From positions 1 to 15,365 of the forward strand of contig JBCBUE010000079.1 in assembly GCA_039818285.1 (NCBI GenBank): 15,365 nucleotides of DNA, given 5' to 3'. Shown one piece after another: positions 1 through 10,438 of this stretch. Position numbers and translations under genes: made by a program. Position 1 is the stretch's first letter, and the number at the start of each line of letters is the position of its first letter. A model generated the notes under the pieces. The model made no database searches and had not been told where the DNA came from. It was given only the letters and a program-made list of their open reading frames with translations. Source of the DNA: JBCBUE01 sp039818285 (GTDB taxonomy: Bacteria; Planctomycetota; Phycisphaerae; Phycisphaerales; Phycisphaeraceae).

Positions 1-94
1 CGACGTCGATCACCGTACGCGAGACATTCACCACCTGATGGACGCCCCCGAGTAGCCCCTGCGCAGCCGAAGCCGGAACACCGTAGGCGAGTGA

Positions 95-2647
<2,553 letters not shown>

Positions 2648-2681
2648 CTCGTCCCACGACTTCAGACGCCGGAGATTCATC

Positions 2682-4004
2682 ATGCACCTGACCCGTCGCT
2701 TCTTCCTGCAGACCAGCGGCGCCCTCGCCGCCTACTGCGGCGTCGCCCCCATCGAGGCCCTGGCCAAGTCCGCTCAGGCCGCCTCCGCGCTGGCGATCCC
2801 TCAGCCCGTGACCCCCGGCAAGTCCCTGGTCGTCATCTTCCTTCGCGGCGGCATTGACGGCCTCAACCTCATCGTCCCCCACGCCGACCCTCACTACGCC
2901 GGCCTCCGCCAGGCCCTGCGCATCAACACCCCCGGCGAGGACCAGGGCTGCATCGACCTCGACGGCTTCTTCGGCCTGCACCCGCGCGCTCAAGCCCTCA
3001 TGCCGTGGGTCGAGCAGGGCCAGTTCGTCGCCGCCCACGCCGTCGGCTACGACCACAACACCCGCTCGCACTTCGAGGAACAGGACACCTGGGAGACCGG
3101 CGTCATCGGCAACACCGTCAATTCCGACGGCTGGCTGAACCGCCACCTGCTCACGTCCACCGGTCACGGCCACGTCCGCGCCATCTCCCTGGGCAACAAC
3201 CTCCCCCGCATCCTCCGCGGCGACGCCCCCGCCTACGCCGTCCGCGGCATCGACGACCTCACGCTCCCCCAGGCCCGCGGCAACGCCCAGGCCATCCACG
3301 CCGCTCTCGAGCACGCTTACTGCCAGCCCCTCCCCGACCACCGCACCCAGGCCGCCGAAGAGGCCACCACACTCGCTCACGACGCCGGTGCCGTCACCCT
3401 CGACGGGATCGACACCATCCAGAAGGTCGCCGACCAGCCCTACACCCCCGCCGCCGAGTACCCCTCCTCCGGCCTGGCCAACCAGCTCAAGCAAGCCGCC
3501 CGGCTCATCAAAGCCGACGTCGGCCTCGAGGTCGTCACCGTCGACTACGGCGGCTGGGACACCCACCGCGGTCAAGGCGCCGGCATCTCCGGCAACTACG
3601 GCAACAAGGTCAATACCCTCGCCGACGCCCTACACGCGTTCGCCACCGACCTCGGCGACCGCCTCGACGACACCCTCGTCCTCACCCTCTCTGACTTCGG
3701 CCGTACTGCCAAGGAAAACGGCACCCAGGGCACCGACCACGGCTGGGGTAACTGCATGCTCGCCATGGGCGGCGGCGTCGCCAAGACCGGCGAACGCGTC
3801 GACGGCTCTTCCTCGGGGCGACGCAAGGTCGTCGGCCGCTGGCCCGGCCTCGGCGAGGACCAGCTCCACCAGAAACGCGACCTCCTCCACACCACCGACT
3901 TCCGCGACGTCCTCGGCGAGGCCGTCGCCTCCCACCTCGGCAACCAACACCTCAAGACCATCCTCCCCAACCACGAGTTCGCCAAGGTCGGCCTCATCGC
4001 CTGA
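2682..4004 (+). CDS. DUF1501 family protein, Tat-exported
   Basis: This encodes 440 residues. ATG 2682 is chosen because GGAGA sits six bases upstream and the protein then begins with a twin-arginine signal (LTRRFFLQTSGALAA, residues 3-17). The open frame extends further upstream, but only antiparallel or out of frame to the DUF1800 coding sequence. Family motifs are VVIFLRGGIDGLNLIVP (50-66), GLHPRAQALMPW (98-109), YDHNTRSHFEEQDTWE (123-138), VDYGGWDTH (287-295), LTLSDFGRTAKENG (335-348), TDHGWGNCMLAMGGGV (351-366) and GRWPGL (385-390), ending TTDFRDVLGEAVASHLG. DUF1501 proteins have an alkaline-phosphatase/sulfatase-like core; I know of no assigned substrate. The Asp/His residues in the GGWDTH, SDFGR and TDHG motifs are the likely metal ligands. 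It is co-directional with DUF1800, its usual partner, and probably acts in the periplasm. Confidence 0.93.
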   Translation: MHLTRRFFLQTSGALAAYCGVAPIEALAKSAQAASALAIPQPVTPGKSLVVIFLRGGIDGLNLIVPHADPHYAGLRQALRINTPGEDQGCIDLDGFFGLHPRAQALMPWVEQGQFVAAHAVGYDHNTRSHFEEQDTWETGVIGNTVNSDGWLNRHLLTSTGHGHVRAISLGNNLPRILRGDAPAYAVRGIDDLTLPQARGNAQAIHAALEHAYCQPLPDHRTQAAEEATTLAHDAGAVTLDGIDTIQKVADQPYTPAAEYPSSGLANQLKQAARLIKADVGLEVVTVDYGGWDTHRGQGAGISGNYGNKVNTLADALHAFATDLGDRLDDTLVLTLSDFGRTAKENGTQGTDHGWGNCMLAMGGGVAKTGERVDGSSSGRRKVVGRWPGLGEDQLHQKRDLLHTTDFRDVLGEAVASHLGNQHLKTILPNHEFAKVGLIA

Positions 4005-4058
4005 CCCCCAGCCGCCCGCGCCTCGCCCCACGCCCCCCACATCCCCTCAACACCCAAG

Positions 4059-4085
4059 CCAACCGGAAGCGCAGCGCCCGGTTGG
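4059..4085. repeat. Hairpin repeat in the DUF1501-alpha-barrel gap, shared with hldE
   Basis: In the 180-base gap between two coding regions, CCAACCGG (4059-4066) and CCGGTTGG (4078-4085) form a perfect 8-bp stem around the 11-base loop AAGCGCAGCGC. GGTAGTCACG follows. A near copy with the same loop length lies inside hldE at 13703-13725. A stretch of seven A's follows at about 4108-4114, but there is no T-run on the plus strand. A rho-independent terminator for the upstream genes is therefore not supported. I read it as a dispersed REP-like palindromic element. The remainder of 4005-4184 is C-rich non-coding sequence with the next gene's ribosome site. Confidence 0.6.
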
Positions 4086-4172
4086 GTAGTCACGCGCGCC
4101 CCGCCACAAAAAAACACCGCACCACCGGAACCCATCCTCACGTCGCGCATCCAACCCCGTAATCACCCCTCA

Positions 4173-4177
4173 CGGAG
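4173..4177 (+). promoter_or_regulatory. Ribosome binding site for the secreted alpha-barrel protein
   Basis: CGGAG lies seven bases before ATG 4185 and fixes that start. The encoded protein then opens with a normal signal peptide. Confidence 0.55.
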
Positions 4178-4184
4178 TCACCCC

Positions 4185-5855
4185 ATGCGTCGAGCCCTTC
4201 CCCGCCGTCCCTTCACGACCGCCGCCCTCGCCGCCGCCAGCCTCGCCCTCGTCGTCGGCGGCCTCGGCCTCAACCCCTCCCACGCCGAGGAACCCGACGC
4301 GCCGCTCCCCGCCGTAGGCCCCGTCCCCGCCGACACCGCCGAGGTCATCACCGACCGCTCCGGCGCCGCGACGGCGGATCTTATTCGCTCGCGCGTTGCC
4401 CCCACCCCCAACGCCGCGGCTGAGCGAGGCCAAGCCGCGGGTCAAGACCCCACCCCCGGCCAGATCGCCGCCGCCCGGACCCAGGCCATCGACTGGCTCC
4501 TGGCCCACCAGAACAACGACGGCGGCTGGGGCCAGGGCGAAGAGTCCCGCCACATGCAGCGAGGCGACGCCGAGCAAGCCATGCGCGACCCCTCCAACGT
4601 CGGCGACACCGCCGCCTCCCTCCTCGCCCTCATGCGCGTCGGCGACCCGCACCTCGACCCCGCCTTCGACGCCCGCGCCCGCATGACCCAAGACCGCGTC
4701 CAGCTTCACCAGGCCTCCCGCGCCGCCCTTCATTACCTCCTCACCGCCGTCGAACGGCACGAATCCAACGACCTCTACATCACCGACCTCCGCGGCACGC
4801 GCCTGCAGTCCAAGCTCGGCCCCTACGTCGATACCTTCCTCACCGCCGTCACGCTGACCGACACGCTCGATCACGCCCCCAGCGACGAACAGCGCGAGCG
4901 CATCACCGCCGCGCTCGAGCGCATCGTCGACAAGATCGAAGCCAACCAGCAGGCCAACGGCGGGTTCGGCGGCGGCGGCTGGGCCAACGCGCTCTCCGTC
5001 TCCCTGAGCAACCGCGCCCTCAACGACGCCTCGCGCCTCGGCATCGAGGTCGATGAGACCGTGCTCGGTCGATCCCAGCAGGCCGCCGCCGGCAGCGACA
5101 CCGTCGTCGGCGACCGCTTCGCCGCCCGAGGCGACGCCGCCGGCATCGAGCTCTACGCAGCCGCCAAGGCCGTCTCCGGCACCGCCGCCAACGACGTCGC
5201 CCTCCGCGAGTCCGTCGTCATCGCCGCCCCCGCTCTCCGCCAGGTCGCCGATCAAGCCGATCTCGTCGCCGACGAACTCGAGCGCGACGGCGAGGCAGCC
5301 AGGGCCGAGGAAATCCGCCAGGCTTCGCGCGAACTCGTCATCGTGACCGAAGGCGAGGCGCTCGACGGCGACATCGCCGGACGCCAGGCCGCCGCCGCCG
5401 GCGAACTGAAAGCCACGCTCTTCGACAGCGACGACGGCCGCAGGCGCTACGCCCGCGTGGCCGGGCCCGACGCCGCCCCCGCCAGCGCCGTCGCCGAGAG
5501 CCTGGACAGCTTCGGCATCGTCAACAGCCGCTTCAACGACAACGCCCAGGCCCTCGCCAAGACCCGCGGCGTCGTCCTCCAACGCCTCGGCGACCAGCAG
5601 TTCGTCGCCGGCTTCGGGTCCGACGGCGGCGAGGAGTACCTCAGCTACATGAAGATCGGCGAGGGCCTCGCCGGCGACGAAGACGCCCAGGAAGCCTTCG
5701 CCCACTTCGTCAAGGCCATGAAGGGCAACCTCACCCGCGTCCAGAACCAGGACGGCTCCTGGACCGGCCACCACTGCATCACCGGCCGCAACTTCTGCAC
5801 CGCCACCGCCCTGATGGTCATGACCCTCGACGAGTGGGCGCCCGAGAAGGGCTAA
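4185..5855 (+). CDS. Secreted prenyltransferase/squalene-oxidase-repeat-like protein
   Basis: This encodes 556 residues. A Sec-type signal peptide (residues 1-~34: MRRALPRRPF, a long Ala/Leu/Val stretch, then PSHA before EEP) predicts export. The alpha-barrel family is shown by QW-like turns between helices: HQNNDGGWGQG (108-118), NGGFGGGGWANAL (258-270) and QNQDGSWTG (520-528), with a terminal TATALMVMTLDEW helix. Between ~340 and ~480 lies a charged, Ala/Glu-rich helical stretch without these motifs, unlike a plain cyclase repeat fold. The last repeat carries a HHCITGRNFC Cys/His cluster (529-538). I see neither the DxDD motif of squalene-hopene cyclase nor a full protein-prenyltransferase signature, so enzyme activity is unproven. 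It sits 72 bases before a second protein of the same fold, and the two may act together in the periplasm. Confidence 0.8.
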   Translation: MRRALPRRPFTTAALAAASLALVVGGLGLNPSHAEEPDAPLPAVGPVPADTAEVITDRSGAATADLIRSRVAPTPNAAAERGQAAGQDPTPGQIAAARTQAIDWLLAHQNNDGGWGQGEESRHMQRGDAEQAMRDPSNVGDTAASLLALMRVGDPHLDPAFDARARMTQDRVQLHQASRAALHYLLTAVERHESNDLYITDLRGTRLQSKLGPYVDTFLTAVTLTDTLDHAPSDEQRERITAALERIVDKIEANQQANGGFGGGGWANALSVSLSNRALNDASRLGIEVDETVLGRSQQAAAGSDTVVGDRFAARGDAAGIELYAAAKAVSGTAANDVALRESVVIAAPALRQVADQADLVADELERDGEAARAEEIRQASRELVIVTEGEALDGDIAGRQAAAAGELKATLFDSDDGRRRYARVAGPDAAPASAVAESLDSFGIVNSRFNDNAQALAKTRGVVLQRLGDQQFVAGFGSDGGEEYLSYMKIGEGLAGDEDAQEAFAHFVKAMKGNLTRVQNQDGSWTGHHCITGRNFCTATALMVMTLDEWAPEKG

Positions 5856-5927
5856 GGCCGCGTCACCGAGGTTCAGCCGGCGGCCCGAAACGCCCCGGTC
5901 GCTCGATCATCGAGGTACGTTGCGCCA

Positions 5928-7178
5928 ATGATTCGCTCCGCGGGGAAAACACGACGCCGGGCCGTCACCGGGGGCGGCTCGGCGTTGTGTTTGCTGGCCG
6001 TCGTGTGGCTGCTCCCGTCGTGCGACGGACCCTCGCCGCACACCAAACGCCAAGCGCTACTCGACGACATCAACACCGCTATCGCCAAAGGCATCGCCTT
6101 CCTCGAGGCCCAGCAATCCCCCGACGGCGCCTGGCGGTCCCAGACCTACGGCTTCATGCGCGACGGGATCACCCTGACGCCGCACGTCCTCTCCGCCACG
6201 ATCGCCTTGCCCGAATCGATGGCCACCGATTCGACGCAACGCGGCGTCGACTACCTCCTCGCCATCGACCCCACGACCGCCGTCTTGCTGCAACCCGTGT
6301 ACACCGCCGCCGAGACGTCGTGGGTCCTCCGCCTCGCCGGCCATGAGCAAGCCGCCGACCCCTGGCTCGACCTGATCGAGGCCCACCAGCTCACCGAACA
6401 ACTCGGCTGGCCCCGCACCGACGCCCGCTACGGCGGATGGTCCTACGCGACCACGCCGCCCGTCTACAACCCCGAAACCTTGGATCTAAACCGACCGGAC
6501 GCGAACATCTCAGCCACCGTGTTTGGCGTGGGCGCACTCAAGCTCGCCGGCAGGCTGAGCGAGCAACAAGCTGGGGCGGCGGTTGACTTTGTCGAGCTAG
6601 TGCAATCTGGGGGCATGTGGTTTTCGCCGCTTGATGATGCGCGAAACAAGGCGGGCTGGGTGCCGTCGGGGTTGCCGGACCCGGTGCCGTTGATCAGCCC
6701 TGCGGTGCGGCGCGAGCGATCGAGCGGCGAGGAGCTGACGAACTTCGGCTTCTACCATAACGCGTACGGCTCACCGACGGCCGACGGCGTTCGCATCCTG
6801 CTGGCCTGCGGCTTGACTCTCAATGACCCGCGCGTCCTCGCGGCTCGCGACTGGCTCGTTGAACGCTTCCGAGCCGACACCGTGCCCGGCGACTTCGCCG
6901 ACGGCCGCGAGGCGCTCCGGCACGGCTATTACCACTACTACGCCTGGTCGGTCAGTCACGCGCTGCGTCGGCTGGGGGTGACGCACGCCGGGGCGGATCG
7001 CGACACGCCGTGGGCGGATCAGCTCGCCCTGGCGTTGATCGCGAGTCAGCGCGCCGATGGGGCGTGGCGGAACCCATCGACCGACGGCAAGGAAGACGAC
7101 CCCTTGATCGCGACACCGTTTGCGCTCAGCGCGTTGGCGGTGTGTCGCAATGCGTTGATGGAGACCCCGGCAGAGTGA
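5928..7178 (+). CDS. Alpha-barrel (prenyltransferase/squalene-cyclase-like) lipoprotein
   Basis: This encodes 416 residues from ATG 5928, with GAGGT about 11 bases upstream. The N-terminus is a lipoprotein signal: basic residues 7-11, a hydrophobic core, then LPSC with Cys32 as the lipidated residue. Membrane anchoring is therefore expected. Repeat-fold motifs are QQSPDGAWRSQ (62-72), YGGWSYATTP (168-177), DANISATVFGVGALKLAG (191-208), YGSPTADGVRILLACG (280-295), HGYYHYYAWSVSHAL (332-346) and SQRADGAWRN (373-382). The last leads into DDPLIATPFALSALA (390-404). No cyclase DxDD motif is seen. The function is unknown, and binding of an isoprenoid-like or other hydrophobic ligand is only inference from the fold. 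Codon choice shifts from C-ending towards G/T-ending near codon 185. The gene is followed by an inverted repeat and a convergent gene. Confidence 0.82.
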   Translation: MIRSAGKTRRRAVTGGGSALCLLAVVWLLPSCDGPSPHTKRQALLDDINTAIAKGIAFLEAQQSPDGAWRSQTYGFMRDGITLTPHVLSATIALPESMATDSTQRGVDYLLAIDPTTAVLLQPVYTAAETSWVLRLAGHEQAADPWLDLIEAHQLTEQLGWPRTDARYGGWSYATTPPVYNPETLDLNRPDANISATVFGVGALKLAGRLSEQQAGAAVDFVELVQSGGMWFSPLDDARNKAGWVPSGLPDPVPLISPAVRRERSSGEELTNFGFYHNAYGSPTADGVRILLACGLTLNDPRVLAARDWLVERFRADTVPGDFADGREALRHGYYHYYAWSVSHALRRLGVTHAGADRDTPWADQLALALIASQRADGAWRNPSTDGKEDDPLIATPFALSALAVCRNALMETPAE

Positions 7179-7185
7179 CTTGTTG

Positions 7186-7271
7186 GGGTGCCACACCTTG
7201 TCTCGAAGAGCAAGGTGTGCGTTGCGGGTTGATCAACACACCTTGCCCTGGCGGGACAAGGCGTGGCACCC
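7186..7271. repeat. Nested inverted-repeat element between convergent genes
   Basis: The outer arms are GGGTGCCACACCTTGTC (7186-7202) and GACAAGGCGTGGCACCC (7255-7271), complementary at 16 of 17 positions. The inner arms are GCAAGGTGTG (7210-7219) and CACACCTTGC (7237-7246), complementary at 10 of 10. The CACACCTTG core thus occurs four times in alternating orientation, so the left outer arm can also pair with the left inner arm (7192-7200 with 7211-7219). It fills nearly the whole 104-base gap between the lipoprotein gene and hldD, which converge. It may act as a bidirectional terminator. It may also be a small palindromic mobile element; I recall GGGTGCCACGCC-type arms as common in planctomycetes. 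Confidence 0.75.
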
Positions 7272-7282
7272 GTCTCCGTGCC

Positions 7283-8278
7283 TCAGATCGACAGCCCGTC
7301 GTTCGCGCGGCGCCACGTGACGTAGTCGGCCATGCCCTGCGTCAGGTCGCGCATCGGGGTGTCGAACCCCGTGCCGCGCAGCTTGTCGACGGTGGCTTGC
7401 GTGAAGTACTGGTACTGCGGGCGCAGCGACTCGGGCATATCGATGTACTCGAGCCTGGGTTCGCGGCTGAGGGCGGTGAAGCACGCGGTCGCCAGGTCGG
7501 CGAACGGCCGGGCGGCGCCGGTGCCGATGTTGTAGAGTCCGCCGGGTTGGTCGGCGTGCATCAGGTGCATCGTCGCCGCCACGGCGTCGGCAACGTAGAT
7601 GAAGTCGCGCTGCTGCTGGCCGTCGGCGTAGCCGTCTTTGTAGGACTTGAAGAGCTTGGCCACGCCGGTGTCGCGGACTTGGTTGACCCAGTGGTAGCCC
7701 ATCGACGCCATGCGACCCTTGTGGGACTCCATCGGACCGTAGACGTTGAAATACTTGACGCCGGCCCACCGCGGCGGAGTCGAGCCATGACGTGCCGACT
7801 CCAGCGCCCATAAGTCGAAGTCGTGCTTGCTCTGGGCGTAGAGGTTAAGCGGCTGCAAGAGTGTCGGGTCGACTAAGTCTGAGTACCCGAACGAGCCATC
7901 ACCATAAGTCGCTGCAGACGAAGCGTGAACAATCGATACGCAACGTGTTCCGCAATAAGCCCAAAGAGACTTGCTGTAATCGAGGTTGACTCGCTTGACG
8001 TACTCGCGGTCGGTCACGGTCGTGTCTGAACAGGCGCCGAGATGGTAGATGTGTGTGGGGTTGGCGGGCAGGCGGTGATTCGCTAGCTGAACGATGAAAT
8101 CTTCGGGTTCGTAACGATGATCAACCTTGGCGTGGTCTGGGTATCGTTCGCCATCGGTGCCGTAGTAATCGACACCAATGATGGATGCATCGGGTTCTTC
8201 GTGCCGTATGGCGTTGACGAGGTTCGCGCCAATAAAGCCATTTGATCCCGTGACCACAATCGTCGATCGATCAGACAT
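7283..8278 (-). CDS. hldD: ADP-L-glycero-D-manno-heptose 6-epimerase
   Basis: This encodes 331 residues, the last gene of the minus-strand operon. HldD epimerises ADP-D-glycero-D-manno-heptose at C6 to the L-glycero form used for the LPS inner core. It is an extended SDR enzyme. The NAD(P)-binding GSNGFIGANL occurs at 11-20, the HLGACSDTT stretch at 79-87, ASSAATYG at 119-126, and the catalytic pair Y147 and K151 in YAQSK. The HldD-specific KYFNVYGPMESHKGRMASM lies at 175-193 and FKSYKDGYADGQQQRDFIYV at 210-229. Length is slightly above the ~310 typical of the family. ATG 8278 lies eight bases after the der stop, with AAGGA inside the der end. The 5' half (about 7830-8278) is visibly less GC-rich than the 3' half. 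The partner HldE lies at 12824. Confidence 0.95.
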   Translation of the reverse strand: MSDRSTIVVTGSNGFIGANLVNAIRHEEPDASIIGVDYYGTDGERYPDHAKVDHRYEPEDFIVQLANHRLPANPTHIYHLGACSDTTVTDREYVKRVNLDYSKSLWAYCGTRCVSIVHASSAATYGDGSFGYSDLVDPTLLQPLNLYAQSKHDFDLWALESARHGSTPPRWAGVKYFNVYGPMESHKGRMASMGYHWVNQVRDTGVAKLFKSYKDGYADGQQQRDFIYVADAVAATMHLMHADQPGGLYNIGTGAARPFADLATACFTALSREPRLEYIDMPESLRPQYQYFTQATVDKLRGTGFDTPMRDLTQGMADYVTWRRANDGLSI

Positions 8279-8286
8279 CGCCGCCG

Positions 8287-9723
8287 TCAGTCCTTGTTCG
8301 CGTACCGCGATTCCTTGCCGCGGAAGAGCATGCGGATCGGCACCTCCGAGTACGGCAGGGCGTCGCGCAGGCGGTTATCGAGAAACCGCTGGTAATTGTG
8401 GTCGAACACGTCCTCGTGGTTGACCTGGAAGACGATCGTCGGGGGGTGCACGTCGATCTGGGTGGCGTAGAAGATCTTGGCCTGCTTGCCGGACTTGGCG
8501 CGGGGGCCGCGCTCGCGGGTGATGGCCTCGACGACCTGGTTCAGCTCGCCGGTGCCGACGCGGTGCCCGGCTTGCTCGTACAGGTTCTCCGCCATCGCGA
8601 GCGCGTCCTCGATGCCGTCCTCGTTCTTGGCGGACAAGAACACGACCGGCGCGTAGCTCAAGCCCTTCAGTTCCTTGTCCATGTACTCGAGGTATTCGTC
8701 CTGCGTGTGGTCGGCCTCGGCGAGGTCCCACTTGTTGACGACGATGACGCAGGGGCGTTCGTGCTTGACGATCTCGCCGACGAGCTGGTGGTCGACCTGC
8801 GAGACGGGCACGGCGGCGTCGATGATGAGCAGGCATACATCGGCGCGGCGGACCGACCGGAGGGAGCGGTGCTGGGAGTAGTACTCGATGTCGCCGGCGA
8901 GGGACTTGGTCTTGCGGACGCCGGCGGTGTCGATCAGGGTGAAGGGCTGGCCCTTGTGCTCCAGGCGGACGTCGACGGAGTCGCGGGTCGTGCCGGCGAC
9001 GTCGGAGGTGATGAGCCGGTCGTCGTGCAGCAGGGCGTTGATGAGGGTGGACTTGCCGGCGTTGCGCTTGCCGACGACGGCGATGAGGATGCCGGGCTGG
9101 GGCGGGGTAGATGCTTCAGCGCGGGAGGCGAGGGCGTCGAAGTCGATGGCGTCGCGGAGCGCGGCGTACAGCTCGTCGAGGCCGTTCTTGGAGGTGGCGG
9201 AGGTGAGAATGGGCGGGCCGAAGCCGAGGGTGGCGAGTTCGTAGCCGGCGGCCTCGTGGGACGGGCCGTCGACTTTGTTGGCGATGGGGATGAGCGGGGC
9301 GTGCTTGGGCTTGGCGTGGCGGAGGACGTCGGCGACGGTGCGGTCGAGGGGGACGGGGCCGGCCTGGGCGTCCGTGACAAAGAGCACGGCGTCGGCGTCG
9401 GCGATGCCGCGGGCGATCTGCTGCTCGACCTCGGCGGTGAGGTTGTCCGAGTCGGCGACGCCGTAGCCGCCGGTGTCGACGAGCTCGATGTAGCGGGGCG
9501 GGGCGTGCTCGTCGTCGGCGGGGATGGCGACGTTGGTGGCGACGCGGTCGCGGGTGACGCCGGCGGTGGGGTCGACGATGGAGATGCGTCGGCCGGCCAG
9601 GGCGTTGAGCAAGGAGGACTTGCCGACGTTGGGGCGGCCGACGATGGCGACCTTGGGCAGGACGGTCGCCAGCGGGTTCGCGGCGGGGTCGGCGTCGGGC
9701 GTGGTGGGGGCCGGGTCGGGCAT
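8287..9723 (-). CDS. der: Ribosome-assembly GTPase Der (EngA)
   Basis: This encodes 478 residues. Der has two tandem GTPase domains and a C-terminal KH-like domain, and is needed for 50S subunit maturation. Domain 1 has GRPNVGKS at 29-36, DTGG at 83-86 and NKVD at 149-152. Domain 2 has GKRNAGKS at 218-225, TTRD at 245-248, DTAG at 265-268 and NKWD at 330-333. The C-terminal part includes PTIVFQVNHEDVFDHNYQRF and the typical VPIRMLFRGKES ending. The second P-loop reads GKRNAGKS rather than the usual GRPNVGKS, but the GKS core is intact. The N-terminal ~20 residues are a Pro/Ala-rich extension. ATG 9723 follows the tsaB stop by 22 bases and has no clear Shine-Dalgarno. It is probably co-transcribed with tsaB upstream and hldD downstream. 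Confidence 0.97.
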   Translation of the reverse strand: MPDPAPTTPDADPAANPLATVLPKVAIVGRPNVGKSSLLNALAGRRISIVDPTAGVTRDRVATNVAIPADDEHAPPRYIELVDTGGYGVADSDNLTAEVEQQIARGIADADAVLFVTDAQAGPVPLDRTVADVLRHAKPKHAPLIPIANKVDGPSHEAAGYELATLGFGPPILTSATSKNGLDELYAALRDAIDFDALASRAEASTPPQPGILIAVVGKRNAGKSTLINALLHDDRLITSDVAGTTRDSVDVRLEHKGQPFTLIDTAGVRKTKSLAGDIEYYSQHRSLRSVRRADVCLLIIDAAVPVSQVDHQLVGEIVKHERPCVIVVNKWDLAEADHTQDEYLEYMDKELKGLSYAPVVFLSAKNEDGIEDALAMAENLYEQAGHRVGTGELNQVVEAITRERGPRAKSGKQAKIFYATQIDVHPPTIVFQVNHEDVFDHNYQRFLDNRLRDALPYSEVPIRMLFRGKESRYANKD

Positions 9724-9745
9724 GGCGAACCAGACATCGTATCGC

Positions 9746-10438
9746 CTACCCGTGGCGCTGTTTCCACAGGGACACGGCCTCGGGCTCGCGGGCGTAGATC
9801 GGCATCAGGGCGTGCGGATCGACGTGTTCACCGGCGTCCGCAAGGCGTCGACCCAGGCGATAGACGGACTCGGCGCGCGGCAGGGCGAGGGCGGGGTCGA
9901 GCACGGCCGCGCCGTCGGGGACGTCGGGCAGCGGGTCACCGAGCAGGGTCGTCCCGGGCAAGGCGTCGCGCAGCAGGTCGGCGAGCGTCGTCAGGGTCGG
10001 TGGGGCAAGGGGGTGCCGGACGCCAGCTTCGTCGATCGGGCTGAAGGTCGCGGCGTAGACCGTGTCCTTCTTGGTGTTCAGGCAGACGGCGACGTGCTCA
10101 ACCTCCGCCGGTGCCTGCGCCGCCAGCACGTCCAGCGTCGGCACCGCGACCAGTTTGATCGACGGCAGCGCTAACGCGAGCACCTTGCCCGTCGCCACCG
10201 CCACCCGCAGGCCGGTAAACGACCCCGGCCCGACCGACACATACACCTCCGCGACATCGCCCGGCCCCATCCCGTGATCGCACATCAACGCATCGACCGT
10301 CGGCATCAACTCGAGGTTGTGCCGCTTTAGCTGCGGAAGCTCGCGCGACTCGATCAGCTCACCGCCACGCCCCAGCGCGACGGATGCCTGTCGTTGCGAG
10401 GTCTCGATGGCAAGGGCGATCGGCGGCGCGTCGATCAC
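9746..10438 (-). CDS. tsaB: tRNA t6A biosynthesis protein TsaB
   Basis: This encodes 230 residues, matching the ~231 of E. coli TsaB. TsaB is a non-catalytic ASKHA-fold partner of TsaD in making N6-threonylcarbamoyladenosine at tRNA position 37. Motifs are ALAIETSQRQASVAL near the N-terminus (8-22), LKRHNLELMPTVDAL (37-51), and the hallmark SVGPGSFTGLRVAVATG (68-84). The start is GTG 10438. It overlaps the ligase stop in a GTGA junction, which makes translational coupling likely, and gives a family-typical N-terminus. The frame stays open far upstream, but only as a shadow of the ligase gene. The family usually also needs TsaD, TsaC and TsaE, none of which are in the window. Confidence 0.93.
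   Translation of the reverse strand: MIDAPPIALAIETSQRQASVALGRGGELIESRELPQLKRHNLELMPTVDALMCDHGMGPGDVAEVYVSVGPGSFTGLRVAVATGKVLALALPSIKLVAVPTLDVLAAQAPAEVEHVAVCLNTKKDTVYAATFSPIDEAGVRHPLAPPTLTTLADLLRDALPGTTLLGDPLPDVPDGAAVLDPALALPRAESVYRLGRRLADAGEHVDPHALMPIYAREPEAVSLWKQRHG

Noticed and set aside
4170..5774. 534-residue minus-strand open frame opposite the secreted alpha-barrel gene
   Set aside because: It consists of monotonous Gly/Val/Ala/Glu sequence. The plus frame has a signal peptide, repeat motifs and a ribosome site.
8398..10044. 548-residue plus-strand open frame opposite der
   Set aside because: der is unmistakable on the minus strand; the plus frame is a Val/Gly/Asp-rich shadow.
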